Positions 1-8,306 of a DNA stretch of 64,000 nucleotides are shown here, piece after piece. The position numbers were made by a program, and so were the translations under genes. How positions within the stretch are numbered: position 1 is the first letter of the stretch; each line of letters opens with the position of its first letter. Source of the DNA: DASQFI01 sp963780895 (GTDB lineage Bacteria > Acidobacteriota > Vicinamibacteria > Vicinamibacterales > SCN-69-37); NCBI GenBank assembly GCA_963780895.1, contig CAWAEG010000003.1, positions 248,001-312,000 of the forward strand. Reading direction: 5' to 3'. Below the pieces are notes generated by a model that was not told the origin of the DNA, made no database searches, and saw only the letters and a program-made list of their open reading frames with translations.

Positions 1-467
1 TTCTCATCTGCAGCAGCCTGACCATGGTGCTGTCCGTCCGCGCGGCGCAGGTCGGCTCGCGGCGGGGGCAGATCGTGAATCTGATCCTCACGATTCTGTT
101 CGGCACGACGTTCCTCGTCGTCAAGTACTTCGAGTACGCAGCCAAGTTCGAGCATCACCTGATTCCCGGGCCGCACTTCAGCGTCCATTACCTCGAGGAG
201 CTCGGGCGCACGGGCGCCGATCCGTTCAGCACGCAGCTCTTCTTTTCGCTGTACTTCATCATGACCGGCATCCATGCCGCCCACATGGTCGTCGGCATCG
301 GCCTGATGGCCGTCATTCTCTTCATGGCGTGGCGCGGCCGGTTCACGCCGGACTACTACGGGCCGATCGAAGTCTCGGGTCTGTACTGGCATTTCGTCGA
401 TATCGTCTGGATCTTTCTTTTCCCGCTGCTGTACCTGCTCGGTCTGCACGGCGGGCACGGAGCCTGA
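1..467 (+). CDS. Cytochrome c oxidase subunit III, C-terminal part (5' partial)
   Basis: The reading frame is open from base 3 and enters from outside the window, so the ATG at 24 is internal and not the real start. The visible 150 or so residues are the membrane-spanning C-terminal part of a haem-copper oxidase subunit III. Hydrophobic segments alternate with the conserved 'GIHAAHMVVG' and 'YWHFVDIVWIFLFPLLYL' stretches; His and Glu residues in this part are typical of the COX3 family. Subunit III is an inner-membrane component that stabilises the catalytic subunit I of the terminal oxidase. The next gene starts 6 bases after the stop and encodes subunit IV, so this is the tail of an oxidase operon whose catalytic genes lie upstream. 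Assignment is secure; the oxidase subtype (caa3-like is likely) is inferred from the separate small subunit IV. Confidence 0.93.
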   Translation, partial: LICSSLTMVLSVRAAQVGSRRGQIVNLILTILFGTTFLVVKYFEYAAKFEHHLIPGPHFSVHYLEELGRTGADPFSTQLFFSLYFIMTGIHAAHMVVGIGLMAVILFMAWRGRFTPDYYGPIEVSGLYWHFVDIVWIFLFPLLYLLGLHGGHGA

Positions 468-473
468 ACGCGC

Positions 474-782
474 ATGTCCCACACGGCCCATCCCGTCGTT
501 TCCGTCCGCCTGTTCGTGACGATTTGGGTGCTCCTCATGGCCTTCACGGGCCTCACCGTCCTCGCCGGTTACCAGGACTTCGGCTTCATGAACACCATCA
601 TCGCGCTCTCGATCGCGGTCACGAAGGCGTCGCTCGTCGTCCTGTTCTTCATGGGCGTCCGGCACAACACGCCGCTCACGAAGACCGTCGTGATTGCCGG
701 ATTCTGCTGGCTCTTCATCCTGTTCGGCCTCGGCATGAGCGATTACCTGACCCGGCCCTGGATCGGGGTACCGGGGAGATGA
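474..782 (+). CDS. Cytochrome c oxidase subunit IV family protein
   Basis: A 102-residue protein with three hydrophobic segments (about residues 11-33, 39-60 and 72-93), the size and topology of the small bacterial cytochrome c oxidase subunit IV. The segment around 'KASLVVLFFMGVRHN' is characteristic of the family. The ATG at 474 follows the subunit III stop by 6 bases, so the two are translated from one mRNA. The role is accessory: assembly or stability of the terminal oxidase in the inner membrane. The TGA stop (780-782) lies inside the left arm of a perfect inverted repeat at 779-829, which probably ends the operon transcript. Confidence 0.9.
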   Translation: MSHTAHPVVSVRLFVTIWVLLMAFTGLTVLAGYQDFGFMNTIIALSIAVTKASLVVLFFMGVRHNTPLTKTVVIAGFCWLFILFGLGMSDYLTRPWIGVPGR

Positions 783-829
783 CCTCTGAGGTAATTTTGC
801 GTTCTTTGTAAAATTACCTCAGAGGTCAT
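779..829. repeat. REP-like double palindrome, family 1 copy A
   Basis: Two 20-base arms (779-798 and 810-829) are perfect inverted repeats separated by an 11-base loop. Each arm is itself a near-palindrome of the form TGACCTC-N-GAGGT(A/C)A followed by ATTTT. The same architecture recurs at 61184-61240. The element overlaps the stop codon of the oxidase subunit IV gene. It could act as a terminator or mRNA-stabilising hairpin, but the nested palindrome is more like a dispersed REP-type repeat. No run of T follows that would make it a classic intrinsic terminator. Confidence 0.85.
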
Positions 830-914
830 TTCTACTCGCCGGGGTTCACCCGCCGTTGGCCGATTGCAGTCCCCCGGCTGCCGGGCGGTTTCGTCAGAAT
901 CGTTGAACGTAATC

Positions 915-2132
915 ATGCCCGACCTCAAAGACGACCTCGCCGCGTTGCGCATCGATCGGGCGCCCGAACGCGGTTCCAGGCGGTGGCTGACGTGGCTCGT
1001 CATGGTGTTGCTGCTGGCCGGCGCCGGCGGCGGCGCGTGGATGTGGGCGACGCGCGAGCGGCCCATCCAGGTCGAGGCCGCGCCGGTGACCCAGCGGGCC
1101 GCCGGCTCGCAGGCGTCGGTGCTGAACGCGTCAGGCTACGTCACGGCGAGGCGCCGGGCGACCGTGTCGTCGAAGATCACGGGCAAGGTCGTGGAGTTGA
1201 ACGTCGAGGAGGGGCAGGCGGTGCGTCAGGGGCAGGTTCTCGCGCGGCTCGACGACTCGACCGTGCGCGCGGCGCTGGCGCTCGCGAAGGCGCAACACTC
1301 GGCGAGCATCCGCGCGGTGAAGGAGAACGAGGTCCGGCTGGCCGAGGCCAAGTTAACGCTCGGACGCATGCAGACGCTCCTCAAGGACGGCGTCGTCACG
1401 CAGGCCGAGCTCGACCGTGCCAAAGCCGAGTACGACTCCATCGACGCGCGCATCGCCGCGCTGCGCGAGCACGTGAACGTCGCCGAGCAGCAGGTCGCGC
1501 TCCAGCAGACGAACATCGACGACACGGTCATCCGCGCGCCCTTCAGCGGCGTCGCGGTCACGAAGGACGCGCAGCCGGGCGAGATGGTTTCGCCGGTTTC
1601 GGCCGGCGGCGGTTTCACGCGCACCGGCATCTGCACGATCGTGGACATGCGCTCGCTCGAAATCGAAGTGGACGTGAACGAGAGCTACATCAACCGCGTG
1701 AAGTCGGGTCAGGCCGTCACGGCCCTGCTGGACGCCTATCCGGACTGGCAGATCCCGGCGGAGGTGATCACGCTCGTGCCGACGGCCGACCGCCAGAAGG
1801 CGACCGTGATGGTGCGGATCGGGTTCAAGGCGCTCGATCCGCGCATCCTGCCCGACATGGGCGTGAAGGTGACGTTCCTGCGCGAAGCCGGCGATACCGG
1901 CACGCCCGCGGCCGCGCCGACGACGCTCGTGCCGAAAGCGGCGGTCCGGGGCGAGGGCACCGCGCAACACGTGTTCGTCATCCGCGGCGACGTCGTCGAA
2001 CGGCGCGCGATCAAGGTCGGTGGCACTGACGGCGACCGGCTCGAAGTGCTCGGAGGACTGACCGCCAGCGACCGGGTGGTCATCTCGCCTCCGGCCGAGC
2101 TCAGGGATGGCGTCAAGGTAACGGTGAAATGA
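915..2132 (+). CDS. Efflux periplasmic adaptor (HlyD/MacA-like membrane fusion protein)
   Basis: A 405-residue protein with a short cytoplasmic N-terminus, one membrane anchor (about residues 24-44), a barrel-sandwich (biotinyl-lipoyl-like) half motif around 'GKVVELNVEEGQAVRQGQVLA', a long alpha-helical hairpin (about 120-190, rich in Ala/Glu/Lys), the second lipoyl half 'DTVIRAPFSGVAV', then beta-barrel and membrane-proximal domains. This domain order is that of MacA/HlyD adaptors that bridge an inner-membrane transporter to the cell envelope. The ATG at 915 was chosen because it puts the charged N-terminus directly before the anchor; a TTG at 864 in the same frame adds residues that look non-coding. 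The ATPase and two permeases follow on the same strand, so it is the adaptor of that transporter. Substrate is unknown. Confidence 0.9.
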   Translation: MPDLKDDLAALRIDRAPERGSRRWLTWLVMVLLLAGAGGGAWMWATRERPIQVEAAPVTQRAAGSQASVLNASGYVTARRRATVSSKITGKVVELNVEEGQAVRQGQVLARLDDSTVRAALALAKAQHSASIRAVKENEVRLAEAKLTLGRMQTLLKDGVVTQAELDRAKAEYDSIDARIAALREHVNVAEQQVALQQTNIDDTVIRAPFSGVAVTKDAQPGEMVSPVSAGGGFTRTGICTIVDMRSLEIEVDVNESYINRVKSGQAVTALLDAYPDWQIPAEVITLVPTADRQKATVMVRIGFKALDPRILPDMGVKVTFLREAGDTGTPAAAPTTLVPKAAVRGEGTAQHVFVIRGDVVERRAIKVGGTDGDRLEVLGGLTASDRVVISPPAELRDGVKVTVK

Positions 2133-2168
2133 TCAACGTCGGTAAGACCGGATCTGGAAAGCACTCGT

Positions 2169-2279
2169 CGGTACGACGGGTACGGCGGGTCCCTGGAACG
2201 TACTGGCGCGTGTCTTCTTCTTTAGAAAAGATGGCGGGCGTCAGGCACGTTCCTCGGACCCGCCGTACCCGTCGTACCG
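2169..2279. repeat. Long palindromic element, family 2 copy A
   Basis: Perfect 24-base arms (2169-2192 and 2256-2279) enclose a 63-base interior that continues the pairing imperfectly. The same arms and interior motif (AAGATGGCGGGCGTCAGG near the right arm) recur at 23887-24002, so this is a dispersed element and not a unique terminator. It lies between the adaptor gene and the ATPase gene of one apparent operon, ending 22 bases before the ATPase start. A strong RNA hairpin here could set the ratio of adaptor to ATPase, but that is inference. No transposase or target-site duplication was recognised. Confidence 0.85.
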
Positions 2280-2301
2280 ACAGCGAAGCGGAGCGTATTT
2301 G

Positions 2302-3030
2302 ATGACTGACTCATCCCCTCTCGTCCGAATTCGCGACGTCCACAAGCACTTCACTCGCGGCAGCGAGCGGATCGACGTGCTCCAGGGCGTGAATGTCGAT
2401 ATTCCCCGCGGCGATTTCCTCGCGCTGATGGGCCCGTCCGGATCGGGCAAGACGACGCTGCTCAATCTCATCGGCGGGCTCGATCGGCCGACGGCCGGGT
2501 CGATCGACGTGGCGGGCCAGCGGCTGAACGACCTGGGCGGCGCGGCGCTGTCACGGTGGCGGTCGCGAAACATCGGGTTCGTCTTCCAGCTCTACAATCT
2601 CCTGCCGGTGCTCACCGCCGAACGGAACGTCGAGCTGCCACTCCTGCTCACGAACCTGTCGAAGGCCGATCGACGGGGCCGCGTCGGCATCGCGCTGAAA
2701 GTGGTCGGGCTCACCGACCGCGCGCGCCACTACCCGCGCCAGCTCTCGGGCGGACAGGAACAGCGGGTCGGCATCGCGCGGGCCATCGTCACCGACCCGA
2801 CCCTGCTGCTGTGCGACGAGCCCACGGGCGACCTGGACCGCAAGTCGGGCGACGAAATCCTCAACCTGCTGCAGGCGCTGAACCGCGATCACGGCAAGAC
2901 GATCGTGATGGTCACGCACGACCCGCACGCAGCCGAGCGGGCCCGGCGGACGCTGCATCTCGAGAAAGGCGCGCTGATGGAAGAGGTGGCGACGGCCACC
3001 TCCGCTGAAGCTACGGTGGCCAAGCTATGA
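2302..3030 (+). CDS. ABC transporter ATP-binding protein (LolD/MacB type)
   Basis: A 242-residue ATPase subunit. It has a Walker A motif GPSGSGKTT (residues 44-52), Q-loop region 'FVFQLYNLLP', ABC signature LSGGQEQR (from about 148), Walker B 'LLLCDEPTGDLD' and an H-loop His in 'VTHD' (about 204). The signature continues as VGIARA where the family usually has VAIARA, a mild variant. The family powers MacB/LolCDE-type mechanotransmission transporters and not classical importers. The ATG at 2302 is used; an in-frame TTG precedes it directly. Its stop overlaps the next gene's start by 4 bases (ATGA), showing translational coupling to the permease. Confidence 0.94.
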   Translation: MTDSSPLVRIRDVHKHFTRGSERIDVLQGVNVDIPRGDFLALMGPSGSGKTTLLNLIGGLDRPTAGSIDVAGQRLNDLGGAALSRWRSRNIGFVFQLYNLLPVLTAERNVELPLLLTNLSKADRRGRVGIALKVVGLTDRARHYPRQLSGGQEQRVGIARAIVTDPTLLLCDEPTGDLDRKSGDEILNLLQALNRDHGKTIVMVTHDPHAAERARRTLHLEKGALMEEVATATSAEATVAKL

Positions 3031-4178
3031 AGTATCTGCCGCTCATCTGGAAGAACGTCTGGCGCCGGAAATTCCGGACGATTTGCACGCTGCTCGTGAT
3101 GTTGGTGGCGTTCTTTCTGTTCGGTATCCTGATGACGATTCGCCAGGCGTTCACGTTCGGCGTGGACATCGCCGGCGCCGACCGCCTCGTGCTGATTCAC
3201 AAGGTCAGCCTGATCATGCCGCTGCCGATCTCGTATCTTCCGCGACTGCAGAGCACGCCGGGTGTCGAGATCGCGACGCACAACACCTGGTTCGGCGGCG
3301 TCTACCAGGATCCGTCGAACTTCTTCGCGCAGATCGTCGTGGACCCCGAGCCCTTCATGACGATCTACAAAGAGTACGTCCTGCCGCCGGAGCAGATGAA
3401 GGCGTGGCTCGCGGATCGGCAGGGCGCGATCGTCGGGAGGGACCTGGCCGAGCGTTTCGACTGGAAGATCGGCCAGCGCATCCCAATCACCGGGACGATC
3501 TGGCAGCCGAAAGAAGGTGGCCAGACCTGGGAATTCAACATCGCCGGCATCTACGATGGCGCCAAGGGCGTGGACAGGACGCAATTCTTCTTCAGATACG
3601 ACTATCTCGACGAGAACCGTGCGCGCGGTGAGGGGGCGGTTGGGTGGTTCATCGTGAAGATCGCCGACGCGTCGCAGGCGACCAGCCTCGGGGCGAAGTT
3701 CGACGAGATGTTCGCCAACTCGTCGTCCGAAACCAAGACGACCACCGAAAAGGGATTCGTCGAGGGATTCGCCAAGCAGATGGGCGACATCGGACTCATC
3801 ATGGTCGCGATCGTCACGGCCGTGATGTTCACGACCGCGCTCGTCGCAGTGGTGGTCATGGCCTGGTCGGTGCGGGAGCGTACGAGCGAGCTGGCCGTGC
3901 TGAAGACACTCGGGTTTCCAGACCCGATGATCCTGTGGCTCGTGCTCGCCGAGTCGGTCTTCATCGCGGCCGTCGGCGGCGGACTGGGTCTGTTGGCCGC
4001 ATGGGCGTTCGTCCAGGGCGGGGATCCGACGGGCGGGATGCTGCCGATCTTCGTGCTGCCGCCGCGCGACCTCGTGCTTGGCGCGGTGCTGATCCTGCTG
4101 CTCGGCCTCCTGGCAGGCGCGATGCCCGCCATTGGCGCCATGCGTCTGCGCATCACGGATGCGTTGAGGAGGGCGTGA
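3027..4178 (+). CDS. FtsX/MacB-like ABC permease 1
   Basis: A 383-residue integral membrane protein. One transmembrane helix lies near the N-terminus (about residues 18-42), followed by an extracytoplasmic domain of about 200 residues and three C-terminal helices (about 265-290, 315-335 and 350-370) that make up the FtsX-like permease domain. The 'RERTSELAVLKTLGFP' stretch after the second helix is the usual coupling segment. The start overlaps the ATPase stop by 4 bases, and a second permease begins one base after this stop. The two permeases are not near-identical and probably form a heterodimer with two ATPase copies, as in LolC/LolE. Substrate unknown; export of a lipophilic or envelope substrate is an inference from the family. 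Confidence 0.9.
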   Translation: MKYLPLIWKNVWRRKFRTICTLLVMLVAFFLFGILMTIRQAFTFGVDIAGADRLVLIHKVSLIMPLPISYLPRLQSTPGVEIATHNTWFGGVYQDPSNFFAQIVVDPEPFMTIYKEYVLPPEQMKAWLADRQGAIVGRDLAERFDWKIGQRIPITGTIWQPKEGGQTWEFNIAGIYDGAKGVDRTQFFFRYDYLDENRARGEGAVGWFIVKIADASQATSLGAKFDEMFANSSSETKTTTEKGFVEGFAKQMGDIGLIMVAIVTAVMFTTALVAVVVMAWSVRERTSELAVLKTLGFPDPMILWLVLAESVFIAAVGGGLGLLAAWAFVQGGDPTGGMLPIFVLPPRDLVLGAVLILLLGLLAGAMPAIGAMRLRITDALRRA

Positions 4179-4179
4179 C

Positions 4180-5373
4180 GTGTTCAGATGGCTCGCGCAA
4201 ACCGCGGCGGTCACCGCGCTCAATCTCCGGACGATTCCGAACCGGCTGAGCTCCTCGGCGGTAGCGATCGTCGGCATCGCCGGCGTGGTCATCGTCCTCG
4301 TGTCGGTGCTGTCGATCGCGGCCGGGTTCAATGCCGCGATGCGTCAGTCCGGATCGCCGCAACGGGCGCTCGTCATGCGCAGCGGCGCCGACAGCGAGAT
4401 GACGAGCGGCCTGGGCGGACCCGATGTGGACATCATCAAACAGGCGCCGGGCATCCGGCGCGACGGGCAGACGGCGCTGGCGTCGGCCGAGCTGTACGTG
4501 ATCATCGACCAGCCGAAAAAGGCGACGCCGGACTCGCCCGCCAACGTCCCGATGCGCGGCATCGAGCCCACCGGGCTGACGTTGCGCGACGAGGTGTCGC
4601 TCGTCGCAGGGCGCATGATGCAATTCGGCACGAACGAGGTCATCGTCGGCCGCGGCGCACACGCGCAGTTCGTCGGACTAAACGTCGGAAGCGACGTCAG
4701 GTCGGGCCAGAACATCTGGCGGGTCGTCGGCATCTTCGAGGCCGACGGCGGCGTGGCGGAAACCGAGATCTGGGCGGACGCGAAAACGCTCCAGGGCGTC
4801 TATCGGCGCGGCAATTCGTACCAGTCGCTCCTCGCGCGGCTCGACTCGAGCGAGTCGCTCAAGACGTTCACGGACTGGTTGACCACGAACCCCCAGCTCG
4901 ACGTCCAGGTTCGGCGCGAGAGCGACTACTATGCCGGGCAGTCTCAGGCTCTCACCACGCTGATCGAAACGATCGGCTATAGCATCGCCGTGCTCATGGG
5001 CCTGGGCGCCGTCTTCGGCGCGATCCTGACGATGTACACGGCGGTCGCCACCAGGTCGCGTGAAATCGCGACCTTGCGCGCGCTCGGCTTCAACACGTTT
5101 TCCGTGGTCGTGTCCGTGCTCACCGAAGCGATGGCGCTTGGCGCGATCGGAGGGATCATCGGCGGCCTCGCCGCGTACGCCGCGTTCAACGGGTACCAGA
5201 CGTCCACGATGAACTTCCAGACGTTCAGCCAGGTGGCGTTCGCGTTTCGCGTGACGCCGCAATTGCTCATGTGGGGCCTGATCTATGCCCTGCTCATGGG
5301 GCTTGTCGGCGGCCTGCTGCCCGCGGTCCGCGCCGCTCGTCTGCCGATCCCTTCCGCGCTGCGGGAGTTGTAA
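4180..5373 (+). CDS. FtsX/MacB-like ABC permease 2
   Basis: A 397-residue permease with the same plan as its upstream neighbour: an N-terminal helix (about residues 27-50), a MacB-type periplasmic domain, then three C-terminal helices with the coupling segment 'TRSREIATLRALGFNTFSV'. The GTG at 4180 lies one base after the previous stop and is the only start that keeps the N-terminal helix with its short basic leader. It is the last gene of the adaptor-ATPase-permease-permease operon. Confidence 0.9.
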   Translation: MFRWLAQTAAVTALNLRTIPNRLSSSAVAIVGIAGVVIVLVSVLSIAAGFNAAMRQSGSPQRALVMRSGADSEMTSGLGGPDVDIIKQAPGIRRDGQTALASAELYVIIDQPKKATPDSPANVPMRGIEPTGLTLRDEVSLVAGRMMQFGTNEVIVGRGAHAQFVGLNVGSDVRSGQNIWRVVGIFEADGGVAETEIWADAKTLQGVYRRGNSYQSLLARLDSSESLKTFTDWLTTNPQLDVQVRRESDYYAGQSQALTTLIETIGYSIAVLMGLGAVFGAILTMYTAVATRSREIATLRALGFNTFSVVVSVLTEAMALGAIGGIIGGLAAYAAFNGYQTSTMNFQTFSQVAFAFRVTPQLLMWGLIYALLMGLVGGLLPAVRAARLPIPSALREL

Positions 5374-5399
5374 GATCCACGCGCCCCTGCCAAAGAACG

Positions 5400-5945
5400 C
5401 CCCATGAAGCCTGGAGCCAGTTGACGTGCAACGGCCCCGCGTTCGTGAAGGTGCCCGACACGGGCGCCGATCCCGATCTCGTGGACGGCATCGTGGCTGG
5501 CAACCCGGCTCTCATCGGGACACCGTTCGCCGACGTCACGCACGCCGGATGGCTGCCGGCGGCCTTCTTCAACGCGCTAGCTCCCAACGGGGGCACGTCC
5601 ATCATCGCGGCCACGTTCACGTTCATCTTCGTGGATGACGACGGGAACCCGACGGACGTCGATCGCAACGGCCGGGCGGATGTCGCCTTCCGCGAGATCT
5701 ACTACAACCGTGCGTTCGCGTGGGGCACCGGGGGGAACCCCATCAACGTGGACATCCAAACCGCCGCGATTCACGAATTCGGACACGGCCTCGGCCTGGC
5801 GCACTTCGGCAAGCTGTTCTTCAAGAACAACGGCACGCTCCAGTTCGCGCCGATTGCGAGGATGAACGGCGGCTACACCGGCGAGGATCGCGAGTTGTAC
5901 GGGCCCGACAACGCGGCGTTCTGCCACATCTGGGCAACAGGCACT
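5400..5945 (+). pseudogene. Remnant of a matrixin-like zinc metalloprotease
   Basis: The frame encodes about 180 residues resembling the catalytic end of a secreted matrixin/metzincin protease. It contains the zinc site HEFGHGLGLAH (HExGHxLGLxH, the three zinc-binding His and the catalytic Glu), encoded near 5772-5804. The reading frame has no plausible start codon: the fragment begins near 5400, only 27 bases after the permease stop, so signal peptide and propeptide are missing. At the other end the frame runs past 'FCHIWA' without a stop into the next gene. I therefore read it as a fragment truncated at both ends by rearrangement. The intact catalytic motif suggests the truncation is recent or that the source gene is still present elsewhere. 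Confidence 0.7.
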
Positions 5946-5961
5946 GAGCACGACCACCGGG

Positions 5962-5994
5962 TTCGTGTCCCTTGTTCAGACTTGCGGACACGAA
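5962..5994. terminator. Hairpin after protease remnant
   Basis: Nine-base arms (5962-5970 and 5986-5994) form a perfect inverted repeat with a 15-base loop, in the short gap between the protease remnant and the histidine kinase. There is no T-run, so termination is only a possibility. Confidence 0.35.
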
Positions 5995-6023
5995 AACTCG
6001 AGGTCCCCGTGGGCCTGGAAGAG

Positions 6024-6029
6024 TATGAT
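6024..6029 (+). promoter_or_regulatory. Candidate -10 box for the hybrid kinase
   Basis: TATGAT in the context AGTATGATG, 30 bases before the GTG start at 6059. The same AGTATGATG context precedes the gene at 30137. No convincing -35 box is seen. Confidence 0.35.
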
Positions 6030-6058
6030 GGCCGTTCCATTCCATTCGTCCATCGATC

Positions 6059-7624
6059 GTGCAACCGCAACGCCGCTTTACCGCCCGATCTCACCGCCAG
6101 GCCGTCGAGCGCCCTCGCGACTGGCCGGCGGTGTTCCGCGCCCTGCTCGACCGCACGAGCGATAGCATCTACCTCATCGATCCGGAAACCGGCCGGTTTC
6201 TCGACGTGAATGAAACCGCGTGCCGTGCCCTCGGGTACGCGCGCGCGGAACTGCTGGACATGAGCCTGTTCGACGTCGATCCGGGCCTCGACGGGACCGG
6301 CTACCGCCGTGCTCAGGAGTCGCTCCGCAGCCAGACGTCGGTCGTCCTCCAGCGGAGCCACCGGCGCAACAACGGCTCGAGCTTCCCCGTCGAGATCGAG
6401 CTGGGCTGGGTCGACATCGACCGGCCGTATCTCACGGCGGTCGTGCGCGATGTGACGGAGCGGCAGCGCGCCGACGACACGCGGCAGCGGCTCGAGGACC
6501 AGCTGCGCCAGGCCCAGAAGATGGAGGCCGTCGGGCAGCTGTCGGGCGGCATCGCCCACGACTTCAACAACATCCTGACCGTGATTCTCGGGAACACCGC
6601 GCTCATCGAATCATCGCCGGGACTGCCGGCCGAGCTGCTGGACGCCGTCCGTGAAGTCGGGCACAGCGCCGAGCGGGCGTCGAGCCTGACACGGCAGCTG
6701 ACGAGGCTCAGCCGGCAGCAGCCGATGCAGGCACGCGCCCTCGACCTCAACGACGTGGTGCGCACGATGGCCCGCCTGCTCGAGCGCATCCTCGGCGAGG
6801 ACGTGCGTCTACGCTTCAACCTCGCGCCGGAGCCGCTGCGCGTGCACGCCGATGCCGGCAGGATCGACCAGGTCCTGCTGAACCTCGCCGTCAACGCGAG
6901 GGACGCCATGCCATCGGGCGGACAGCTCGCGATCGAGACGTTCGCGGTGGAGTGGCCGGAAACGAGGCGCGAGGGCGCGTTCGCCGGCGTTCGCGTGATC
7001 GACACCGGCGGCGGCATCGCGCCCGATGTCGTCCCGCACGTGTTCGAGCCGTTCTTCACGACCAAAGACGTCGGCAAGGGCACCGGGTTCGGTCTCGCGA
7101 CCGTCTACAGCATCATCCAGCAGCACAACGGCTGGATCAACGTGGAGAGCAGGCCCGGCACCGGCACGGTGTTCACGTTCTTTCTCCCGCGACTGGGGAT
7201 GGACGCGCGTCCGGGCGCGCGGCCTCCGGAGACGCAGGTCGTTCCCGGCGGGCGCGAGACGATCCTCGTCGTGGAGGACGAACGGCCACTCCGCTCGCTC
7301 GTCACGAACGTGCTCATGCAGAGCGGGTACACCGTTCTGGAAGCGCCCTCGGGCATTGCGGCCCTCGAGGTCTGGGCGCGCCACCGCCACGAGATCCAGC
7401 TCCTGCTCACCGACGTCGTGATGCCGGACGGGATGAGCGGCCTGGAGCTGGCCCAGCGTCTGCGCCGCGACCGGCCCGACCTGCGCGTCATCTACACGAG
7501 TGGGTACAGCGCCGAGATCGCCGCGCGCGAGATCCCGCTGCAGGAAGGGTTCAATTTCCTCTCGAAGCCGTACCGGGCGCCGGAGCTGTTGCGCACGGTC
7601 AGGGCCAACCTCGACGCGAAGTAG
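6059..7624 (+). CDS. PAS hybrid sensor histidine kinase with C-terminal receiver
   Basis: A 521-residue soluble protein. Domains in order: PAS (about residues 25-135, beginning 'TSDSIYLIDPETGRFLDVN'), HisKA with H-box 'GIAHDFNNIL' (phospho-acceptor His about 166), HATPase with N-box 'LNLAVNARDAM', G1 'VIDTGGGI' and G2 'GTGFGLATV', and a receiver (about 400-515) whose phospho-acceptor is Asp 452 in 'LLTDVVMPDG'. There is no transmembrane segment, so the signal is cytoplasmic. The GHDFNN-type H-box and fused C-terminal receiver are typical of hybrid kinases that signal to a separate output protein; none is adjacent. The start is GTG 6059; the first 20 or so residues are basic and could be shortened. 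Confidence 0.92.
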   Translation: MQPQRRFTARSHRQAVERPRDWPAVFRALLDRTSDSIYLIDPETGRFLDVNETACRALGYARAELLDMSLFDVDPGLDGTGYRRAQESLRSQTSVVLQRSHRRNNGSSFPVEIELGWVDIDRPYLTAVVRDVTERQRADDTRQRLEDQLRQAQKMEAVGQLSGGIAHDFNNILTVILGNTALIESSPGLPAELLDAVREVGHSAERASSLTRQLTRLSRQQPMQARALDLNDVVRTMARLLERILGEDVRLRFNLAPEPLRVHADAGRIDQVLLNLAVNARDAMPSGGQLAIETFAVEWPETRREGAFAGVRVIDTGGGIAPDVVPHVFEPFFTTKDVGKGTGFGLATVYSIIQQHNGWINVESRPGTGTVFTFFLPRLGMDARPGARPPETQVVPGGRETILVVEDERPLRSLVTNVLMQSGYTVLEAPSGIAALEVWARHRHEIQLLLTDVVMPDGMSGLELAQRLRRDRPDLRVIYTSGYSAEIAAREIPLQEGFNFLSKPYRAPELLRTVRANLDAK

Positions 7625-7640
7625 CCTCCGCGAGCTTGGC

Positions 7641-8222
7641 CTATCTGCCGATGGCCTTTTCGATCCGGCGATCCGGAATCAGCCACAGCAACGCGACCAG
7701 AACATAGATCGCGATCGCGACCGGGACGCTCACGAAGGCGAGGCCGATGGCGACGGCGTACATGACCGCCGACAGCTTGCCTTTCACGTCGCGTCCAACG
7801 GCCTCGCGGAGCCGCGACGAGCGGCCCTGGGCCGAAATGATCGTGCGTTGAAGAATCAGCCAGGCCACGCCGGCGAGCAGAAAGACTCCCCCATAGATGG
7901 CCGTCGGCAGCGCGGCGAAATGCTGTGACTCGAGCCAGTGCGTCGTGAACGGCACGAGCGAGAGCCAGAACAGCAGATGGAGGTTCGCCCACAGCATGGG
8001 GCCCGTCACCCGATCGCCCATGTGGAGCAGGTGATGGTGGTTCGACCAGTAGATGCCCAGAAACACGAAGCTCAGGACGTACGACAAGAAGACAGGCGTC
8101 AGCCGCCGCAGATCTTCGAGCGGTCCGCTGTCTCCGGGCGGCACCTTCAACTCGAGCACCATGATCGTGATCAAGATCGCAATCACGCCGTCGCTGAACG
8201 CCTCGAGCCTGGCTTTACCCAT
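7641..8222 (-). CDS. TMEM175-family potassium channel-like protein (DUF1211)
   Basis: A 193-residue membrane protein with about six helices. The first helix carries the family signature FSDGVIAI (residues 8-15), the selectivity-filter motif of TMEM175 channels. Bacterial members have one six-helix unit and work as tetramers in the cytoplasmic membrane, passing K+ with low selectivity. The Met at 8222 starts 'MGKARLEAFSDG', matching the usual short leader. The gene is convergent with the hybrid kinase (16 bases between stops) and divergent from the exported protein at 8307. Confidence 0.9.
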   Translation of the reverse strand: MGKARLEAFSDGVIAILITIMVLELKVPPGDSGPLEDLRRLTPVFLSYVLSFVFLGIYWSNHHHLLHMGDRVTGPMLWANLHLLFWLSLVPFTTHWLESQHFAALPTAIYGGVFLLAGVAWLILQRTIISAQGRSSRLREAVGRDVKGKLSAVMYAVAIGLAFVSVPVAIAIYVLVALLWLIPDRRIEKAIGR

Positions 8223-8306
8223 GTGATGACTCCACGGACTTCGTCCCGCCCCGCATACGTCCTGAATCCCCAACCGGATGTACACTGCCCCGCTGTGGAG
8301 ACACCC

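Noticed and set aside
2889..4331. 480-codon open frame on the minus strand
   Set aside because: It is antisense to the ATPase and permease genes, rich in Arg/His/Asp, with no recognisable motif: a shadow of GC-rich coding on the other strand.
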